DNA of 44,641 nt from Candidatus Peribacteria bacterium (lineage in GTDB: Bacteria; Patescibacteriota; Gracilibacteria; UBA1369; LOWO2-01-FULL-3): contig CALREX010000004.1 of the NCBI GenBank assembly GCA_943356465.1, positions 67,807 through 112,447 on the forward strand, read 5' to 3'. This document shows positions 36,027 to 43,759 of this stretch, one piece after another. How positions within the stretch are numbered: the first letter of the stretch is position 1; every line of letters starts with the position of its first letter. The position numbers and the translations under genes are program-made. The notes below the pieces were generated by a model. It was not told where the DNA came from and made no database searches. It saw nothing but the letters and a program-made list of their open reading frames with translations.

Positions 36027-37052
36027 TTATCCCAACACGGCCGCAAGCCTATCCTGCTCTATCGCCATTTTAATATCTCTTGCCAGTCTGCGTCCAGTGC
36101 TCATTGGTTCGTTGTATTTTAGCCAAGTGTAAGGAGAACCGTTTATATACGGATTTGTACCGGCTACAATTCTTGCTGAAATTTCAAAAACCGAATAATT
36201 AAGTTCAGGATCGATAATACCTTCAAGGCAGAAAGGCCCAAAAAGCCCTCCATCAACTAGTTTTTTCGAAGCCTCAACGACACGTTGCCCCATCTCAAAA
36301 ATCTCAGGCAAAAGCGATTCTCTGACAACCAAAGGTACATTTCCAGTGATTGTATAAGTCGTACGAATATCCACATCCACCTGATCCTTAGCCGCAATTC
36401 GTCCGATAGAATCGGCATTTGACTCGTATCTTTTATCGAATCCCATTACTTCAAGCTCTCCGGTAAGAGGACTATAAAAATAATGTGTATATACGGGAAC
36501 GCCGACTACATATTCTTGAATCGCATATTTATCGTGTCCTTCTTTTCCTTTATACGCTTCATACCTTTCGTGAAATTCTTTCGCAGAATTTGCAATAAAA
36601 TATCCTTTTCCGCCATGCGCTCCATGAAATTTCACAATCACAGGTCGATCTATTTCTTCGGGAGTTTTGAAAATTTTTGGAAGTTTTATATTCGCGCTAA
36701 GAAGCCATTCTCTCTCTTTTGTTCTGTCTGATTCCCAGTCCAAAATAGCTTTTGTTCCATAATGCATCGCCTTCACGTCCATCATTTTGCTAGGGCCTAT
36801 ATAAGCCACAAAAGAACCATGCGGAACAATAATGGCATTTTGTTTGATAAGCTCAGGCTCAATGCTGAAATAATCCTTGAATGAATCGACGGTAATAATT
36901 TGATCTGCAACTCCATAGCTTTTGTAAGGCCTTTCTTTGCCTTTTTCACAAATACATATTGTCTCAAATCCTTCATCCTTTGCCCCTTTTAGGATCTGAA
37001 GTGCAGTGTGACTGCCTAGCGTTGCGATTTTGTAGTCTTTAATATTTCCCAT
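36027..37052 (-). CDS. purP: PurP: formate-dependent AICAR ligase (FAICAR synthetase)
   Basis: 341 residues, normal for archaeal PurP. The start IATLGSHTALQILKGAKDEG, then IVPHGSFVAYIG, the ATP-grasp segments RPVIVKFHGAHGGKGYF, YFYSPLTGELEVMGFDKRYE, RIAAKDQ, TITGNVPLVVRESLLPEIFE and FEISARIVAGTNPYINGSPY closely follow archaeal PurP. It would formylate AICAR with free formate and ATP, bypassing folate, in purine synthesis. It is unusual in a bacterium, and a full PurH is encoded 1.1 kb beyond it, so the formylation step may be duplicated. A palindrome overlaps its promoter. Confidence 0.9.
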   Translation of the reverse strand: MGNIKDYKIATLGSHTALQILKGAKDEGFETICICEKGKERPYKSYGVADQIITVDSFKDYFSIEPELIKQNAIIVPHGSFVAYIGPSKMMDVKAMHYGTKAILDWESDRTKEREWLLSANIKLPKIFKTPEEIDRPVIVKFHGAHGGKGYFIANSAKEFHERYEAYKGKEGHDKYAIQEYVVGVPVYTHYFYSPLTGELEVMGFDKRYESNADSIGRIAAKDQVDVDIRTTYTITGNVPLVVRESLLPEIFEMGQRVVEASKKLVDGGLFGPFCLEGIIDPELNYSVFEISARIVAGTNPYINGSPYTWLKYNEPMSTGRRLARDIKMAIEQDRLAAVLG

Positions 37053-37079
37053 ATACTTAAAAATTTAGGTCTTTTGGCC

Positions 37080-37108
37080 ATCGTATAAGAAATTGGACCA
37101 TTTGTCCA
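37080..37108 (-). promoter_or_regulatory. Putative purP promoter with overlapping palindrome
   Basis: Minus-strand TGGACA (37103-37108), 17-bp spacer, TACGAT (37080-37085). The palindrome TGGAC-N5-GTCCA (37094-37108) covers the -35 and part of the spacer, where a repressor would act. The -10 match is only moderate. Confidence 0.35.
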
Positions 37109-37180
37109 CAGAATTAAATTATTGAATTCTCAATCCAACTGGAATAAGCTTATAAACAGATTATTTATTAATTTAAAAAT

Positions 37181-37597
37181 ATGTTTGAAGTAAATTACAC
37201 TTTGATATTTTTGGCTACGGTGGCGCAGTTTATACTTGGAGCTTTATGGTATTCACCATTAATGTTCGGAAAATGGTGGATGCAGATTATGGAGTGTACA
37301 GTTTCAAAAGAGGAGATGCAAAAACAACAAAAAGAGATGTTTCCATTTTACGCTTTGCAGTTTTTCTTATCACTATTTACATTAGTTTCTTTCGCAAATC
37401 TTCTGCCATATATAAGCACTTTTGGCATTTATCATGTCGCCTTTTGGATTTGGATAGGGTTTATAGCACCTACACAAATATGCTCTGTCATATGGGCAAA
37501 TACAAAAAAGAAGTACTGGCTAAAACAAATATTTGTAATGATATCTTATTCGCTTGTTGGTTTTATGCTGGCGGCATTTATTTTATCAATGAAATAA
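37181..37597 (+). CDS. DUF1761 membrane protein
   Basis: 138 residues, four predicted membrane helices. The opening TLIFLATVAQFILGALWYSP and FGKWWM are hallmarks of DUF1761, as are WIGFIAPTQICSVIWANTKK and the final helix. Function unknown. It starts divergently from purP and is followed after 2 bp by a pterin dehydratase gene, indicating co-transcription. Confidence 0.85.
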   Translation: MFEVNYTLIFLATVAQFILGALWYSPLMFGKWWMQIMECTVSKEEMQKQQKEMFPFYALQFFLSLFTLVSFANLLPYISTFGIYHVAFWIWIGFIAPTQICSVIWANTKKKYWLKQIFVMISYSLVGFMLAAFILSMK

Positions 37598-37599
37598 AT

Positions 37600-37830
37600 A
37601 TGGACTGGCAAAAAAACGATAATTTTCTTGAGAAAAATTTTAGTTTTGGCACGTTTGTACAGGCAATTGATTTCATAAATAAGATTGCCGAGGCAGCTGA
37701 AAAATTAAATCATCATCCTGAAATTTTTCTTCATAATTACAATCAAGTTCGCATACAAATCACAACTCACAGCAAAAAAGGTCTAACAGAAAAAGATTAT
37801 AAACTTGCAGAGTTGATAGATCTAATATGA
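37600..37830 (+). CDS. phhB: Pterin-4a-carbinolamine dehydratase
   Basis: 76 residues from the ATG at 37600. The family signature E-KLN-H-H-P-x6-Y-x9-H-x8-D is complete (AEKLNHHPEIFLHNY...TTHSKKGLTEKDYKLAELID). The enzyme dehydrates 4a-hydroxy-tetrahydropterin, recycling the cofactor of aromatic hydroxylases; some members have other pterin roles. No hydroxylase is in this window. The gene lies in the same frame as a longer open stretch from 37246, but the upstream part overlaps DUF1761 in another frame and is not coding. Confidence 0.92.
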   Translation: MDWQKNDNFLEKNFSFGTFVQAIDFINKIAEAAEKLNHHPEIFLHNYNQVRIQITTHSKKGLTEKDYKLAELIDLI

Positions 37831-37843
37831 TTATTATTGACAG

Positions 37844-37871
37844 TGGTGCACTTTTTGGGCACCATGTTTTT
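37844..37871 (+). terminator. Weak hairpin after phhB
   Basis: TGGTGC (37844-37849) and GCACCA (37859-37864) form a 6-bp stem with a 9-nt loop, followed by TGTTTTT. Short, but well placed 13 bp after the phhB stop. Confidence 0.4.
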
Positions 37872-37885
37872 CTATAAAATTATAT

Positions 37886-38146
37886 ATGACAGATAAGGTA
37901 GGAAACATCGATAAACGGGCTGGAGTGGAAGTGGAAGGTGTAGCATATCGCTTTGTACAAACAAGACAAGGTCTTTCGAAACCAAGTAGTGGAGGTACTT
38001 TACAGATTCACAAAAGAATAAAAACAGGCGCATATGTTTACTTTGGCGAAGCCGGACAGCAACATGTAATAGAGACATTGCCACTGGATGAAAGAAGAGA
38101 AATCCTAAGAACAAGGGTTATGGAAATATTATCAGAACAAAAATAA
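37886..38146 (+). CDS. Conserved-looking hypothetical protein, 86 aa
   Basis: 86 residues, soluble, mixed alpha/beta composition with a clear N-terminal beta region (VEVEGVAYRFVQTRQG, GAYVYFGEAGQQHVIET) and a C-terminal helix (LDERREILRTRVMEILSEQ). No family recognised. A TATAAA/TAAAAT box ends 5-7 nt before the ATG, implying a leaderless message. It converges with purH across 41 bp that contain the short inverted repeat GCCAAAGGTTTGGC. Confidence 0.65.
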   Translation: MTDKVGNIDKRAGVEVEGVAYRFVQTRQGLSKPSSGGTLQIHKRIKTGAYVYFGEAGQQHVIETLPLDERREILRTRVMEILSEQK

Positions 38147-38187
38147 TGGTCATATACGGCCAAAGGTTTGGCTCTATATAAAATATA

Positions 38188-39726
38188 TTAGTGCTTAAAA
38201 TATCTCCTTCCTGAAAACACCATTGCTAGACCTAGCTCGTCAGCCTTTTTAATAACGTCTTCATCACTCACGGACCCGCCTGGTTGGATGATGGCCGAAA
38301 TTCCTAGGTCATGAGCCATCTCAACGCTATCTACAAATGGAAAGAATGCGTCTGAAGACATGGTGGAGCCTTTTACACGGTCGCCACCCTTAAAACCGGC
38401 AATCTTTATGCTATCGACTCTGGACATCTGTCCTGCCCCAATTCCGGTGACCACAGTGCCCTTTGAGAAGATGATTGCGTTAGATCTGACGTGCTTTACT
38501 ACTTTTGTAGCAAAAAGCATGCTTTGCAGTTCTTCATCAGTAGGTTTTTTCTTTGTAACGACCTTTAAATCGTCCAAAGTAAGATCATAAGAGTCCTTTG
38601 TTTGTATCAAAATTCCACCGGCAACCTTCTTGATATCAGTTTGGAATAAGTCCTTTTTAAGTTCTCCTGTTTCAAGAATTCGTAGGTTTTTTCTTGTCAT
38701 AAGGCGTTTCAAAGCTGAATCCGAATATGAAGGAGCAATTATCAACTCTACAAACATATTTTGAGCTTTCATATGATCCAAAATACCATCAGTCACTTCT
38801 CTGTTTAATGCGATGATGCAGCCAAAAGCAGACATCGGATCAACATTGTATGCCTGAATAAAAGCTTCTTCGATTGTTTTAGCCGATGCAACCCCGCAAG
38901 GATTATTGTGCTTAACGAAGACAACGGTTGGCTCTTTAAATTCTTTCACAAGTTCAAGTGCGCTATCCGCATCTACGATATTGTTGAAAGAAAGCTCTTT
39001 TCCGTGCAAAACTTTTGAATTTGTAACATTTGCATCATGATTTTCAGGATGCCTAAAAAATGCGGCTTTCTGTTGAGGATTTTCTCCATATCTCAAGCTG
39101 CAAACTTTTTCATAGTGAAGATCCATAAGTTCAGGTTCTCCAAGAACTTGCCTGAAATAATGATCAATCATTTCATCATATCTGTAAGTCAAAGTGAAGG
39201 CTTTTCGGGCAAGCTTCTTTCGTGTCTCAAGGCTTGTGTCTTCATTTTTCTTAATCTCAGCCAACACATTTGAATAATCCTCAGGATCAGTCAAAATAGT
39301 CACAAATTTGAAATTTTTCGCAGCACTTCTTACCATACTAGGTCCGCCAATATCGATATTTTCGATAGCTTCTTCCTCAGTAACTCCAGGTTTTTCAATA
39401 GTTTCTTTGAATGGATAAAGATTAATTACAACTAAATCGATAAACTTTATTTCATGTTTTTCAGCGGCTTCTACATGCTCTTTATTATCTCTTATAGCCA
39501 AAATACCTCCATGAACAAGAGGATGAAGAGTTTTTACTCTACCATTCATCATTTCAGGAAATCCTGTGTAGTCAGATACGTCTTTTACGCTTACATTAGC
39601 CTCTTTCAAGGCCTTTGCCGTACCACCTGTAGATAGGATCTCTATTCCCATCTCGCTAAGCTCTCGAGCAAATTCAACAATCCCAGTCTTATCTGAGACG
39701 CTGATTAAAGCAGTTTTGATCGGCAT
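38188..39726 (-). CDS. purH: Bifunctional AICAR transformylase/IMP cyclohydrolase
   Basis: 512 residues, full length. The N-terminal MGS-like cyclohydrolase domain shows STGGTAKALKEANV and GFPEMMNGRVKTLHPLVHGG. The C-terminal transformylase domain has SLRYGENPQQKAAFF and the catalytic KHNNPCGVAS. It performs the last two steps of IMP synthesis, using 10-formyl-THF. Both active-site regions look intact, so the nearby PurP is not simply filling in for a lost domain. Confidence 0.97.
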   Translation of the reverse strand: MPIKTALISVSDKTGIVEFARELSEMGIEILSTGGTAKALKEANVSVKDVSDYTGFPEMMNGRVKTLHPLVHGGILAIRDNKEHVEAAEKHEIKFIDLVVINLYPFKETIEKPGVTEEEAIENIDIGGPSMVRSAAKNFKFVTILTDPEDYSNVLAEIKKNEDTSLETRKKLARKAFTLTYRYDEMIDHYFRQVLGEPELMDLHYEKVCSLRYGENPQQKAAFFRHPENHDANVTNSKVLHGKELSFNNIVDADSALELVKEFKEPTVVFVKHNNPCGVASAKTIEEAFIQAYNVDPMSAFGCIIALNREVTDGILDHMKAQNMFVELIIAPSYSDSALKRLMTRKNLRILETGELKKDLFQTDIKKVAGGILIQTKDSYDLTLDDLKVVTKKKPTDEELQSMLFATKVVKHVRSNAIIFSKGTVVTGIGAGQMSRVDSIKIAGFKGGDRVKGSTMSSDAFFPFVDSVEMAHDLGISAIIQPGGSVSDEDVIKKADELGLAMVFSGRRYFKH

Positions 39727-39787
39727 TTTGATTGTTTTTAGATTCCTCTCACCCAGACGACAAGTTTAATTGGACAAACTTCAAAAA

Positions 39788-40444
39788 TCAAGAGCTTCTA
39801 TTTTGTAATCCTCTTCTTGCCAACTCAGCAATTCCATCATCATAATATTCGGACATGCTAGAATTAGAACTGCTTACCATAATAAAACTTAAAAAAGATG
39901 CATTACCTTGAGATTGAGCCAATCTTTCAATAGCACTACGCCTCGAAGCCTTATTCAAGCCAAAAGCGCCGATTGTCGAAAGCACATCGGGATCAGTTAT
40001 TTTTCCGACATTGGAATCGAGCAAGTCTCTAGCTTTATGGCGAATATTTTGATTTTGACTTTTTAACCTCATCTTACGAAGATCTTCAAATCTTTCAGCT
40101 TTAGCCACCTTATCAAGAATAAAATCAAATAAAACCTCAGAGAAACATGAAATATAACGAACAATAAAATCAAGTACATCTTCCGGATTTTCATTTAAAA
40201 ATTCTCTAAAATGATCAATAACAAAAGTAGCAACCTGCAATTGATTACCTGTAACAGGCTGAGAGCCAAGAGTCGCTTTTAAAACAACAGCTCTTTTATC
40301 TTCAGAATACAGCTTAGTAAGCATATCCTCAACTTGATTTGGACTCCCTGAAGTCATTAGTGACGTAAATGCACTTTCATCAGATACAACAACTGATTCG
40401 TCATTTGAGTCTTGATCATCGCCTAAAGTACCAACATCTGACAT
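39788..40444 (-). CDS. Helical hypothetical protein, 218 aa
   Basis: 218 residues with an acidic, Ser/Asp-rich N-terminus (DQDSNDESVVVSDESAF) followed by mostly helical sequence in repeats of about 35-40 residues (e.g. LDSNVGKITDPDVLSTIGAF, ASRRSAIERLAQSQ, DDGIAELARRGLQ), resembling HEAT/ARM-like repeats. No signal peptide or membrane segment. No family recognised. It lies between yidD and purH on the same strand, 48 bp after yidD. Confidence 0.7.
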   Translation of the reverse strand: MSDVGTLGDDQDSNDESVVVSDESAFTSLMTSGSPNQVEDMLTKLYSEDKRAVVLKATLGSQPVTGNQLQVATFVIDHFREFLNENPEDVLDFIVRYISCFSEVLFDFILDKVAKAERFEDLRKMRLKSQNQNIRHKARDLLDSNVGKITDPDVLSTIGAFGLNKASRRSAIERLAQSQGNASFLSFIMVSSSNSSMSEYYDDGIAELARRGLQNRSS

Positions 40445-40492
40445 ACACCATATTGTTAAAGGTATACAACCATAGCATTACCATTAAAAATG

Positions 40493-40756
40493 TCAAGCTT
40501 CGTCAATTCCGCCTTTGCTCCAAGGATTGCATCTCAAAATTCTCCAGATAGCCTTCATGCTGCCAAAAACGAGCCCGTGCTTCTTCAACGAAAGACGGGC
40601 ATATTCAGAACAACTAGGTTTAAACTTGCAATGTCCATACGGGAAAAACATCTTCACAAAGCCATGGTCAGGGGATAGTGTTTTTTGGTACAGATGAACA
40701 AAAAAAGCTGCCATATTTCTAGGCAGCTTCCATAAATATAAGAAAAATCTCTTCAT
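40493..40756 (-). CDS. yidD: Membrane protein insertion efficiency factor YidD
   Basis: 87 residues. The Cys-rich YidD core is complete: FVHLYQKTLSP, CKFKPSCSEYARLSLKKHG and AIWRILRCNPWSKGGID. An amphipathic N-terminal helix precedes it. It helps YidC insert membrane proteins; the usual partners rpmH, rnpA and yidC are not here. It starts one base after the stop of the M23 peptidase gene (TAG-G-ATG), so the two are coupled. Confidence 0.96.
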   Translation of the reverse strand: MKRFFLYLWKLPRNMAAFFVHLYQKTLSPDHGFVKMFFPYGHCKFKPSCSEYARLSLKKHGLVFGSMKAIWRILRCNPWSKGGIDEA

Positions 40757-40757
40757 C

Positions 40758-41930
40758 CTAGTAATAATTCATAGGATTTTGCTTGACTCCATCTATGATA
40801 ACCTCCCAGTGTACGTGAATTCCTGTAATACCGTAAACACGGCCTGTATTACCCATGATACCGATTACATCACCTTGGTTCACATGTTGTCCGACAGACA
40901 CGTTTACGCTGTCAAAATGGGCATAAAGAGTCTTTACTCCATTTCCATGATCGATAATGACATGATTTCCATATCCACCTCCCCATGTTCCAACTGAAAC
41001 CTTCACTACAGTTCCGCTAGCGGCAGCCCAAACAGGTGGTTTGCTTCTATCAGCGATATCAATCGCATAATGCCCAGAATGATATCCCTGTGTGATTTTA
41101 CCTCTTGTTGGGAATATAAACATCTTACCAACTGCAGGAGTAGCATTTGACGAAGCAGCTGAGATAGCACGATTGTTTCTTGTAACTGAAGACACTCTAT
41201 AGGTATCACCTGCAATCAAATCTCCATCAAGCGGTTTAGCATTTGGAATAAATATTAATTGTCCCTTTGAAATAGTCTCAGTATCAAGCCCATTTTGAGC
41301 TATTATGACATCTTGAGAAATATTATATTTTTTTGAAATTTTAGCTAAAGTGTCTCCGGATTTGGCTGTATAGCTAACGCCATCAACAGGTGGAATTCTA
41401 AGAGATTGGCCTACTCTAAGAGAATTTACATTGGCCAAATGATTTTCCCACATAATTGTTTCGGATTTTAATCCATATCTCGCAGCAATAACAGACAAAG
41501 ATTCACCTGATTCAACGATATGCACAGCATAATCTGTAAGCCCGGTCCTTGAAGAAGAATCTGTAACAGGATTCATTTTTACAATATATCCATTTTCATC
41601 TGACACAAGCACATCTCCAGGAGTTATATAGGATTCCATATAGCTCTCTTGATAGTTCATGGCTGTTGCAGTAAAAGTGGCTCCTGCGGTAAAAGAAGTC
41701 ATAGTCAAAGCAACAACAGAAAGAACGCTTGCTTGGAAAAGAAGCCTTTTCTGTGGGGCTACGGGAACAATACTGTTAAAATACTGCTTAACCCTGTTCA
41801 AAAAAGATAAAACTTTCTCTGAAACAGGATTCTTTATAAGATATGTGACTGGTGAAATCGTGAACTTCAGAAAATCAACCACGTACATCTTTACCAGATA
41901 CTCTTTCGAAAATGCACGCAAATGACGCAT
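40758..41930 (-). CDS. LysM/M23 peptidoglycan endopeptidase
   Basis: 390 residues. A cytoplasmic N-terminus of about 60 residues precedes one membrane helix (about 64-88, LLFQASVLSVVALTMTSFTA). Two LysM modules follow (AVHIVESGESLSVIAARYG; YTAKSGDTLAKISKKYN), which bind glycan. The C-terminal M23 domain has zinc ligands His287 and Asp291 (GHYAIDIAD) and HVHWEV (His372, His374), so it should be active and cleave peptide cross-links. A strong promoter lies about 76 nt before the ATG, giving one of the few real leaders in the window; AGAAGG sits directly against the ATG. Confidence 0.94.
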   Translation of the reverse strand: MRHLRAFSKEYLVKMYVVDFLKFTISPVTYLIKNPVSEKVLSFLNRVKQYFNSIVPVAPQKRLLFQASVLSVVALTMTSFTAGATFTATAMNYQESYMESYITPGDVLVSDENGYIVKMNPVTDSSSRTGLTDYAVHIVESGESLSVIAARYGLKSETIMWENHLANVNSLRVGQSLRIPPVDGVSYTAKSGDTLAKISKKYNISQDVIIAQNGLDTETISKGQLIFIPNAKPLDGDLIAGDTYRVSSVTRNNRAISAASSNATPAVGKMFIFPTRGKITQGYHSGHYAIDIADRSKPPVWAAASGTVVKVSVGTWGGGYGNHVIIDHGNGVKTLYAHFDSVNVSVGQHVNQGDVIGIMGNTGRVYGITGIHVHWEVIIDGVKQNPMNYY

Positions 41931-42012
41931 CCTTCTAGCAAATTTGTTTACCTGTAATGTTGTTTCTAATGTTTCTATGATGATTTTAGTTAAGTCTATT
42001 TTTAAGTTACGG

Positions 42013-42041
42013 ACTATAACACTTCGAACTTAAATTGTCAA
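42013..42041 (-). promoter_or_regulatory. Promoter of the M23 peptidase-yidD unit
   Basis: Minus-strand TTGACA (42036-42041), 17-bp spacer, TATAGT (42013-42018): a perfect -35 and near-perfect -10. Expected start about 75 nt before the ATG. Confidence 0.75.
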
Positions 42042-42070
42042 CTCCATCAAGATATCTACTTTACTTAATT

Positions 42071-42157
42071 ATGACTGATTTACACCCAACAAGACAATAC
42101 CCCCTCATTGACTTTAATGGTAAAACATGGTGCATGGATTGTTTTGAAAAAAATTGA
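42071..42157 (+). CDS. Possible 28-residue micro-protein with CxxC
   Basis: ATG to TGA, 28 residues: begins MTDLHPTRQYPLIDFNG and ends KTWCMDCFEKN. The aromatic residues and Trp-Cys-x-x-Cys give it a zinc-knuckle or redox look rather than random sequence. There is no Shine-Dalgarno sequence, but leaderless starts are common here. Length alone cannot exclude chance. Confidence 0.25.
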   Translation: MTDLHPTRQYPLIDFNGKTWCMDCFEKN

Positions 42158-42347
42158 CATCAAGAAAATGTGAGCTGTAAGCCGTCGACGAAGTCAAGTG
42201 CATTATCGAAAGATAACTATACAAGAAAATAAATACTTGACTTTTTCGGCAAATCATTGCCCTTTTCTCTTGCAAAAAAATTGCCATTTTGATAACTTCC
42301 GTCTGCTTTTATATTTCTGCTCTATCGTCTAACTATAGATATAGGGC

Positions 42348-42353
42348 TATAAT
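42348..42353 (+). promoter_or_regulatory. -10 box of rpsF-ssb-rpsR
   Basis: A perfect TATAAT 11 nt before the rpsF ATG, giving a leader of about 5 nt. No convincing -35. Confidence 0.5.
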
Positions 42354-42364
42354 CCAAAGAATAT

Positions 42365-42976
42365 ATGGATACAAGAATCGCAAAATACGAGCTTATGGTG
42401 ATTCTGATGCCGGATATGGGTGAATCCAAAACGGCTGAAGAAATGCAGGAAGTTCGTGAACAAATTACCTCAAATGGTGGAGAGATCTTCGATGAGGATC
42501 TTTGGGGTGTCCGCAAACTTGCTTATATGATCAAAAAGCAGGAAAACGGCTACTACGCAGTGCTCAATTTCACATTGGACACTAGTAAAGTACATGAGCT
42601 GGAGAAATCACTTACTCTAAATCCACAGGTTATTAGACAGCTTGTGCTTAGGGTTTCAGATTCATACACTCTCAAGAAACTTTCAGATTATGAAGAGCAG
42701 TGGGCGAAAGATGATCTTGAGAGCAAGCAAAAAGAAGATGCTGAACAGGAGAGAAAAGATGAATTGAAAAAACCTGTTAGGAAGGTGGAAAAACCTCTTA
42801 AGAAAGAGGAAAAAGTAGAGGAGGTTAAAGAGGAAAAAGAAGAAGAAAAACCTAAAAAAGAGGCAAAGAAAGAACCAAAGAAAAAAACTGACGAAGATTC
42901 AAATTCAAAATCAAAACTTGATGAATTTGATGAAAAACTAAGAAGTCTTATCAATGACCCGGATATCACTTTATAA
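42365..42976 (+). CDS. rpsF: Ribosomal protein bS6 with long charged C-terminal tail
   Basis: 203 residues, about twice the usual bS6. Residues 1-105 form the S6 domain (KYELMVILMPDMG, WGVRKLAYMIKKQENGYYAV, LNPQVIRQLVLRV). Residues 106-183 are almost entirely Lys, Glu and Asp. The last 20 or so (LDEFDEKLRSLINDPDITL) could form an amphipathic helix. S6 binds S18 in the 30S platform. First gene of the conserved rpsF-ssb-rpsR operon; 12-bp gap to ssb. Confidence 0.96.
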   Translation: MDTRIAKYELMVILMPDMGESKTAEEMQEVREQITSNGGEIFDEDLWGVRKLAYMIKKQENGYYAVLNFTLDTSKVHELEKSLTLNPQVIRQLVLRVSDSYTLKKLSDYEEQWAKDDLESKQKEDAEQERKDELKKPVRKVEKPLKKEEKVEEVKEEKEEEKPKKEAKKEPKKKTDEDSNSKSKLDEFDEKLRSLINDPDITL

Positions 42977-42988
42977 TCAGCCAAAAAT

Positions 42989-43420
42989 ATGAGATCAATA
43001 AACAAAGTTATTCTTATCGGAAACCTTACAAGAGACCCTGAACTAAAACAAACGCAAAGTGGTCAGCCTGTAGCCACATTCGGGATTGCAACAAATCGTG
43101 AATGGGCGACAAAAGACAACGACAGAAAGAAATCCACAGAATTTCACGAAGTTGTTGCTTGGGCAAGACTTGCAGAAATTTGCGCTCAGTATCTTAGAAA
43201 AGGAAAATTGGTATACATCGAAGGATATCTTAAAACACGAAGCTGGGAAGCTGAAAACGGAGAAAAAAGATTCAGGACAGAAGTTGTCATGCAAGACATG
43301 ATAATGCTCGACAAAAGAGCAGGTTCACCTGACGAAGAAAAGGAAATCCTTGATGCAGTAGCGGAAAATTCATCAGACCTTCCAGTCTACGGAGACGACG
43401 AAGGAGAAAACGTATTCTAA
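42989..43420 (+). CDS. ssb: Single-stranded DNA-binding protein
   Basis: 143 residues. The OB fold begins INKVILIGNLTRDPELKQT and includes TEFHEVVAWARLAEICAQYL and KGKLVYIEGYLKTRSW. The tail is acidic (DLPVYGDDEGENVF) and ends in Phe like the SSB partner-docking tip, though the common DDDIPF reads GENVF here. It protects single strands in replication and repair and sits between rpsF and rpsR as in most bacteria. No Shine-Dalgarno sequence precedes it. Confidence 0.97.
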   Translation: MRSINKVILIGNLTRDPELKQTQSGQPVATFGIATNREWATKDNDRKKSTEFHEVVAWARLAEICAQYLRKGKLVYIEGYLKTRSWEAENGEKRFRTEVVMQDMIMLDKRAGSPDEEKEILDAVAENSSDLPVYGDDEGENVF

Positions 43421-43444
43421 ATATCAACCTAAACCTAAAATCAC

Positions 43445-43657
43445 ATGCCAACATTTAAAAATAGAAAGTGTTACTTCCATTCAGAAGACATCAAACATAT
43501 CGACTACAAAAACACAAGACTTCTAAGAAAATTTTTGACACAATATTTCAAGATTGTTCCAAGATATTACTCCGGAACTTGCATCAAGCACCAAAAAGAG
43601 ATCTCAACAGCGATCAAAAACGCTAGAATAATGGGTTTGATCAGATTCACAAGATAA
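43445..43657 (+). CDS. rpsR: Ribosomal protein bS18
   Basis: 70 residues, normal size. RKCYFHSEDIKHIDYKN, LLRKFLTQYFKIVPR and the C-terminal AIKNARIMGLIRFTR identify it. It pairs with bS6 on the small subunit. Last gene of the rpsF operon, 24 bp after ssb and followed by a strong terminator. Confidence 0.97.
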   Translation: MPTFKNRKCYFHSEDIKHIDYKNTRLLRKFLTQYFKIVPRYYSGTCIKHQKEISTAIKNARIMGLIRFTR

Positions 43658-43697
43658 TAGAAAATCACCTAAATTCGAGAAATTAGGCGAAACAAGT

Positions 43698-43727
43698 AAA
43701 AAGCCTCTGGACGGAGGCTTTTTTTTG
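43698..43727 (+). terminator. Rho-independent terminator after rpsR
   Basis: GCCTC (43703-43707) pairs with GAGGC (43714-43718), extended by five A-T pairs, with a 6-nt loop and a run of eight T. The following TGC-TAAAAT (43728-43736) is a likely extended -10 for the next gene. Confidence 0.9.
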
Positions 43728-43759
43728 TGCTAAAATGATATGAAAAAATAAAAACAAAA

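Larger units (their letters stand above)
41931..42364. other. 434-bp intergenic region with divergent promoters
   Basis: The longest gap without a clear gene. It holds the M23 peptidase promoter (minus strand), a possible 28-codon ORF (42071-42157), a small hairpin with a GAAA tetraloop (TTATC-GAAA-GATAA, 42203-42216), another inverted repeat (GGCAA-ATCA-TTGCC, 42248-42261), and the -10 box of the ribosomal operon. No rRNA, tRNA or known riboswitch is seen. Confidence 0.6.

Noticed and set aside
37246-37830. 194-aa frame covering DUF1761 and the pterin dehydratase
   Set aside because: Only the last 76 codons match a protein family; the first part overlaps the real DUF1761 gene in another frame.
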